Source: an uncultured Collinsella sp.
Lineage (GTDB): Bacteria; Actinomycetota; Coriobacteriia; Coriobacteriales; Coriobacteriaceae
NCBI GenBank assembly: GCA_900546455.1
Contig: URCS01000039.1
Span: 1-18,266 of the forward strand
Direction: 5' to 3'
Length of the DNA stretch: 18,266 bases
Numbering within the stretch: position 1 is the stretch's first letter; every line of letters begins with the position of its first letter. Positions 14,725 through 18,266 of the stretch are shown piece after piece. The notes beneath the pieces were generated by a model. The model did not search any database. It was not told where the DNA came from and saw only the letters and a program-made list of their open reading frames with translations. A program made the translations under genes and the position numbers.

Positions 14725-16125
14725 CTACTCTCCTCGCAGGTAGGCTTTGACGTCTTCTTCAATGGGGTCGTACAGGTCGGGCTGGATGCCGATGTACTTG
14801 CACGCCTCGTAGAGCACCGGCACCACGTTGGCGTGAATAGCGACGCAGTGGTGGATGTAGGGGCCCTCGACGATCTTGGCCTCAAGGCGCTTGAGGTTTT
14901 CGACCTCGACCCACAGGTAGGTGCCCATGCCGGCCGGGCCGTCGATGCCGCGGGCGTTGCCCAGCAGCAGCGAATACTCGCCGTTGTCGCCGTCAAAGCG
15001 GGCAAGGGTGAGATCGCCGTGTTTGGCCTCGGCCGTCAGCGCGCCGGGGTGGTCGAAAGCCAGCGGGTAGGTGAGCTTGGGCTTGACGGCCGCGCAGCTG
15101 CAGGGCCAGGGGCCGCAGTGCTGCAGCAGCTCGCCGTTCTCGTTATCGGGATGGCGCACGGTCCAGTCGGCGAACATGCCGCGGTGACGGCCCAGGTCGG
15201 CGGCCTCGACCATCAGCGCGGTGATGGCGCCGTGGATATCGGTCTCGCATACGATGGGAATGCCCATCTCGTTGAGGATGGCGTTGGCGGCGCAGGGCAT
15301 AATGCCCAGCTCGTCCTGCAGGGCGTTCCAGCACTGGATGGCACCGGCGTTGCAGCCGTACTTCTCGACCAAGCGCTTCATGGCAATGGCAAGACCGGCC
15401 ACAGTGGGGACCTTATCCTCGGGGATGCAGATCTCAAAGCTGTCGGCAATGTGGGCGAGCATGGCGGCCATGGCCTGCTCGTCGGCCTGGGCGTCTCGCA
15501 CGGCCTGGACAAGCTCGGTCATGGGGATGGGCGAAAGCTGAATGTTGAACTTCTCGAGCAGCTCGCCCTCGTTGCACATGGTGGACCAGAAGTCGAACGG
15601 GCGAGTGGCCATCTGCAGGATGCGGATGTGCTTGAAAGTCTTGACCACGTTGCACACGGCCAAAAAGTCCCAGACACCGCGCTCGAACTCGGGATCGGTC
15701 AGGCGGCAGTTGGTCATGTAGGTGAAGGGAACCTGGAAGCGACGCAGGACCTTGCCGGTGGCGAACAGGCCGCACTGGCTATCGCGCAGACGGGTGCCGT
15801 CGGGCTCGGGGCGCTCGTCGCGCGGGCCCCACAGCAGCACGGGCAGGCCGAGCTCGCGGGCAAGGCGAGCGCAAACGTACTCGGTGCCAAAGTTGGCGTG
15901 GCACAGCATAATGCCATCGACGCCCTCGGCGCGGAATTTCTTGACGATAGGCTCAATGTGGCTGTCGTCGAACAGCAGGCCCTCGTCATTGATGTCGTCG
16001 ATATCCACGATGTCGACGCCGATCTCGCGCAGGCGATCAGCCGTCAGGCCGCGATACTTGATTGCGTCCGGCGCGCTAAAGATGCTGCGGCGCGTGGGCA
16101 CAAAGCCGAGCTTGATCTTGTCCAT
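14725..16125 (-). CDS. L-fucose/L-arabinose isomerase-family sugar isomerase
   Basis: 466 aa. GGGGAGGAC 5 nt before the ATG fixes the start. The N-terminal half is a two-lobed Rossmann-like region (KLGFVPTRRSIFS at 5-17; GVDGIMLCHANFGTEYVCARLARELGLPVLLWGPRDE at 68-104). The core contains GAIQCWNALQDELGIMPC (261-278) and IVCETDIHGAITALM (291-305); E294 and D296 would be Mn2+ ligands. The C-terminal part has IHHCVAIHANVVPVLYEACKYIG, typical of FucI/AraA C-terminal domains. It converts an aldose to a ketose. It is shorter than FucI (about 590 aa) and AraA (about 500 aa), so a subfamily with another sugar is likely. As first gene of the operon with kinase and transketolase, its product is probably the kinase substrate; D-apiose is my leading guess. 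Confidence 0.87.
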   Translation of the reverse strand: MDKIKLGFVPTRRSIFSAPDAIKYRGLTADRLREIGVDIVDIDDINDEGLLFDDSHIEPIVKKFRAEGVDGIMLCHANFGTEYVCARLARELGLPVLLWGPRDERPEPDGTRLRDSQCGLFATGKVLRRFQVPFTYMTNCRLTDPEFERGVWDFLAVCNVVKTFKHIRILQMATRPFDFWSTMCNEGELLEKFNIQLSPIPMTELVQAVRDAQADEQAMAAMLAHIADSFEICIPEDKVPTVAGLAIAMKRLVEKYGCNAGAIQCWNALQDELGIMPCAANAILNEMGIPIVCETDIHGAITALMVEAADLGRHRGMFADWTVRHPDNENGELLQHCGPWPCSCAAVKPKLTYPLAFDHPGALTAEAKHGDLTLARFDGDNGEYSLLLGNARGIDGPAGMGTYLWVEVENLKRLEAKIVEGPYIHHCVAIHANVVPVLYEACKYIGIQPDLYDPIEEDVKAYLRGE

Positions 16126-16145
16126 GTACGTCCTCCCCTAATCAC

Positions 16146-16283
16146 ATGTTCAGTAAACAGACGCATGTTTCGTTTTGTTCTGTTTACTAAATGTTTTACT
16201 CTACTGTTTAGAAGTTTAACGCGAAATACCCGTAGACGGTAGAGAAATCAGCCTAAACGGTATGTAAACAAACTGAACATACA
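16146..16283 (-). promoter_or_regulatory. Operator-rich control region of the sugar operon
   Basis: An AT-rich island in GC-rich DNA. It holds four TGTTTA/TAAACA half-sites at 16154, 16181, 16205 and 16265. AGTAAACAGA (16152-16161) and TCTGTTTACT (16179-16188) are a perfect 10-bp inverted pair, 17 bp apart. TTTACTCTACTGTTTAG (16195-16211) read backwards matches 15 of 17 bases ahead of lacI (17476-17492). ATGTTCAGT occurs at 16146-16154 and inverted at 16274-16282. I could not settle on a -35/-10 pair. Confidence 0.6.
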
Positions 16284-16291
16284 AGGGCATC

Positions 16292-16317
16292 AAAAAGAGG
16301 GCCCCGAAGGACCCTCT
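16292..16317 (-). terminator. Rho-independent terminator of the LacI regulator gene
   Basis: AGAGGGCCC (16296-16304) and GGACCCTCT (16309-16317) form a 9-bp stem with one G:U pair. The - strand tetraloop is TTCG, closed by C:G, and the stem runs into T-rich sequence (16296-16292). It separates lacI from the operator region of the isomerase operon, so they are distinct transcripts. Confidence 0.88.
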
Positions 16318-16383
16318 CTTAGTAGCGTTATGTATGGCTGCCTTAGCGAGCTTTACCTCCCTACGGCCTAGCGTTGCCTTTGC

Positions 16384-17394
16384 CTAGATCTCACGCACGC
16401 TTTGGCGCTCGACAAAATAGGTCGACACGGCCGTCTTGCAGGTATAGCTCTTGGGGTTGCGGATGTTGCCCACCAGGCGACGCACCGCGATCTCGCCCAC
16501 CTCGTGCTTGGGAACATGCACCGTGGTGAGCGGCGGGTTGGAGAAGGCGCCCAAAGACAGGTCGTCAAAGCCGATGATCGAGACATCCTCGGGCACGCGA
16601 ATACCGTGCTCGTTGAACGCGCGCATGGCGCCCACGGCGAGCACGTCGTTCTCGGCAAAGAAAGCCGTCGGCAGATCGTCGCGCGAGACGTTGTCGAGCC
16701 ACACGCCCATGTCGTGATAAGCGCCCTCGAGCGTGGTACCCAGCGTGACGTGCCATGCCGGGTTGGCCTCAAGATCCGCGTCCTCAAGCGCTTGGCGATA
16801 GCCGCGCTCGCGGTCCTTAAAGTTGCGGATCCGAAGGTCGCCCGCCAGATAGCCGATTTGCCTGTGGCCTTTCTCGATAAGGTAATCCACGGCACGCAGC
16901 ACCGAATCGGTGTTGGCGATGACTACGGCATCGAAGTACTGGCGATCGCTCCAGCCGTCGAGCACAATCAGGTGGGCGGCAGCGTCGGCGAACAGGGCGT
17001 AGTCCTCCTCGCCCAGCTCGGTACCCATCAGCACGATAGCGGCTGACGGATCGGCGATAAGGCCCTCGACCTGCGGGCGCACGGCGTCCAGGTCGCTAAA
17101 GTCGAGCGAGACAAAGCTCGTACTCATGCCGTGGCGGCGTGCTTGGCGCTCCACGCCCTCGATGACCGCAGGGTGGAAGGTGCTCTCGTCCAGGATGGCA
17201 CCCGTCTTGCGCGCGAGCACAAACTGGATGCTCTCGAGCTGCGTCGACTGCTGGTAGCCGAGCGACTGCGCACACTCCAGGATGACCTTGGCGGTCTCCT
17301 CGCTCACGCTGCGCTTGCGGTTGAGTGCGTTGGACACGGTTGCGGGCGAGAAGCCGGTAATGCGGCTGATCTCGCGGACGCTTGCTTTAGCCAT
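16384..17394 (-). CDS. LacI-family transcriptional regulator of the sugar operon
   Basis: 336 aa from the ATG at 17394, with AGGGGGAAC just upstream; the frame extends further but without coding character. Residues 4-47 form the LacI helix-turn-helix and hinge helix: VREISRITGFSPATVSNALN, then SVSEETAKVILECAQSLGYQ. A periplasmic-binding-protein-like effector domain (about 60-336) has IVLMGTELGEEDYALFADAA, the core VIANTDSVLRAVDYLIEKGHRQIGYLAG and the common IRVPEDVSIIGFDDLSLGAFSNPPLTTVHVP. It probably represses the adjacent isomerase-transketolase-kinase operon until the sugar or a phosphorylated intermediate binds. The same operator-like block lies over its own promoter, suggesting autoregulation. 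The effector is not known. Confidence 0.95.
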   Translation of the reverse strand: MAKASVREISRITGFSPATVSNALNRKRSVSEETAKVILECAQSLGYQQSTQLESIQFVLARKTGAILDESTFHPAVIEGVERQARRHGMSTSFVSLDFSDLDAVRPQVEGLIADPSAAIVLMGTELGEEDYALFADAAAHLIVLDGWSDRQYFDAVVIANTDSVLRAVDYLIEKGHRQIGYLAGDLRIRNFKDRERGYRQALEDADLEANPAWHVTLGTTLEGAYHDMGVWLDNVSRDDLPTAFFAENDVLAVGAMRAFNEHGIRVPEDVSIIGFDDLSLGAFSNPPLTTVHVPKHEVGEIAVRRLVGNIRNPKSYTCKTAVSTYFVERQSVREI

Positions 17395-17475
17395 CGTTCC
17401 CCCTAGCAACGGTCGCGGCCGAGCATCGTGGCTTGACCGCCCGTGGCTCGGCAACTAAACGACCGCAAATTCAAT

Positions 17476-17522
17476 CTAAACAGAATAGTAAATGTTTATT
17501 AGCTAGTTTAGCCTGTTGTCAA
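17476..17522 (-). promoter_or_regulatory. lacI promoter overlapped by a shared operator block
   Basis: On the - strand TTGACA (17522-17517) is a consensus -35. The -10 is TAATAA (17501-17496, 15-bp spacer) or AATAAA/ATAAAC one or two bases on. CTAAACAGAATAGTAAA (17476-17492, + strand) matches 15/17 with the block ahead of the isomerase gene. It sits on or just after the -10, where a bound repressor would block transcription. Confidence 0.55.
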
Positions 17523-17562
17523 GCGAAGCGGCACAACTATTCCCCCAACGGGCGCATTTACT

Positions 17563-17591
17563 CGGTAGCTAATCTGGGACAGGGCTCTTTT
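17563..17591. repeat. Second copy of the TGGGAC-GGGCTCTTTT repeat
   Basis: These 29 bp match 25 of 29 positions with 9799-9827 next to luxS, same orientation on the + strand. Both copies end in GGGCTCTTTT. Here no inverted partner is visible. A further TCTGGGAC at 17618-17625 may be a degenerate third unit. Confidence 0.7.
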
Positions 17592-17727
17592 GAGTGCTTT
17601 TGCCACCGGATGATTTTTCTGGGACGTGTCTCTATAGTTTTGTCAACCGCGTGCTTCGCGCCATTTCGGCATGACGCATCCGGGCGCCCGGCGCCCCCGC
17701 TTCCCCTTCGGTTGATCCCGCCGCCCG

Positions 17728-18266
17728 CTAGGCCGCGTACGGGACGGCGTCGCGCATGATCGCGTAGATGACCTTGAGCCTCTTCCTCGCGACCGCCTTC
17801 AGCGCCTTGCTGTGCCTCATCCCCCTCTCCCTGCACTCCCCGTAGTACCTCCCGAACCTGTTGTCCGTGCCGATGAGGGAGTTGCAGCTGAATATGAGCA
17901 GGTTCTTGAGCTGCCTGTTCCCGCCGTGCTGCGGCGATGTCGACCTGATGCTGCTCCCGGAGCGCCTATCGGACGGCGCCACGCCGCAATAGCTCGCGAG
18001 CTCGTCGTGCCCCCTGAACGCGGATATGTCGATCGACGTCACCAGCGCCGCGGCGGTCTTGGGGCCGATCCCGGGCACCGTGAGGAGGCACTCGTAGACC
18101 TCGTCGCCCGCCAGCGAGTCGGCCACGAGCGAGTCGAGCTCCTCGATGTCGGCGTCGAGGGAGGCTATCTCCCGGGCGAGTATCCGGACCGCGACGTCCT
18201 CGCCGGCCGGGAGCCGCCTTCCCGAGCGCGACGAGGCCAGCAGAGCCTCCCAGAGCCTCCTGGCCC
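17728..18266 (-). mobile_element. IS110-family transposase, C-terminal part (5' end outside window)
   Basis: The - strand frame is open from the window edge to a TAG at 17730-17728, about 178 residues; a GTG at 18126 is only an internal codon. The N-terminal part visible is a charged helix (VAVRILAREIASLDADIEEL). Then comes the Transposase_20 (IS116/IS110/IS902) domain: LLTVPGIGPKTAAALVTSI, FRGHDELASYCGVAP, the Ser-containing SGSSIRSTSPQHGGNRQLK with the candidate catalytic serine, and a helical end RKRLKVIYAIMRD. The DEDD RuvC-like N-terminal domain lies outside. These enzymes use a bridge RNA from the element's own non-coding end to choose target and donor. The C-terminus looks intact. Whether the whole element is functional cannot be judged. 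Confidence 0.92.

Larger units (their letters stand above)
17395..17727. other. Non-coding region between lacI and the transposase gene (333 bp)
   Basis: The left part is the lacI leader and its promoter/operator. The middle holds a copy of the TGGGAC repeat (17563-17591) and a second TCTGGGAC (17618-17625). The right part (17640-17727) is GC-rich with a perfect 12-bp palindrome CCGGGCGCCCGG (17680-17691) and is probably the non-coding 3' end of the IS110-type element. The exact IS border cannot be placed. Confidence 0.5.

Noticed and set aside
11408..16125. Sulfoquinovose (sulfo-transketolase) pathway
   Set aside because: It also uses a split transketolase and an isomerase, but no sulfoquinovosidase, sulfolactaldehyde or isethionate enzyme is present and the pathway does not need a GlpK-like kinase.
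14716..16242. 508-codon open frame on the + strand
   Set aside because: It is antisense to the isomerase gene, with Val/Gly/Leu-rich low-information sequence and no motif.
17476..17502. Riboswitch or structured leader before lacI
   Set aside because: The AT-rich symmetric sequence sits at the -10 position and is repeated ahead of the operon, which suits a protein operator better than an RNA fold.

Overview
The window looks like chromosomal DNA of a high-GC, anaerobic gut actinobacterium of the class Coriobacteriia, most probably Collinsella. This rests on GC-rich coding, strong GGAGG-type ribosome binding sites, the gene content (7TM sensor/LuxR signalling, GH1 phospho-glucosidase, luxS, DUF4867) and several families of short intergenic repeats of the kind I remember from Collinsella. 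The genus is an inference from memory, not from a search.

Layout. 1-1214 (+): the C-terminal end of a zinc-ribbon protein, then a secreted lipoprotein with a strong terminator. 1235-5233 (-): a three-gene signalling operon read right to left: an 8-helix membrane protein that looks like a histidine kinase that has lost its phosphoacceptor, a HisKA_3 histidine kinase, and a NarL/LuxR response regulator. The kinase carries a frameshift in its last 20 or so codons; the original ending survives in another frame and overlaps the regulator start as ATGA. 5301-6807 (-): a monocistronic 6-phospho-beta-glucosidase with clear promoter and terminator. 6826-8517: an accessory patch with a 21-bp perfect inverted repeat, an orphan terminator, an AAA+ ATPase with a winged-helix tail (+), and a cluster of palindromic repeats. 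8518-9786 (-): a DUF4867 protein and luxS, each its own unit. A repeat-derived terminator lies ahead of luxS.

9863-17394 (-): a sugar-catabolic locus. A LacI regulator with its own terminator is followed by a six-gene run: FucI/AraA-family isomerase, split transketolase (N half, C half), a glycerol-kinase-like FGGY kinase, an internally deleted YczE/DUF6198 membrane protein, and a ROK kinase. Isomerase, FGGY kinase and two-subunit transketolase together are what D-apiose catabolism needs (apiose to apulose to apulose-4-phosphate to DHAP plus xylulose-5-phosphate). I propose this as the leading hypothesis for the locus, not as a demonstrated function. The LacI gene and the isomerase operon share a 15/17 identical operator-like block.

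17563-18266: a repeat related to the one before luxS, then the C-terminal part of an IS110-family transposase (-) that runs off the window. No tRNA, rRNA or CRISPR array was seen.
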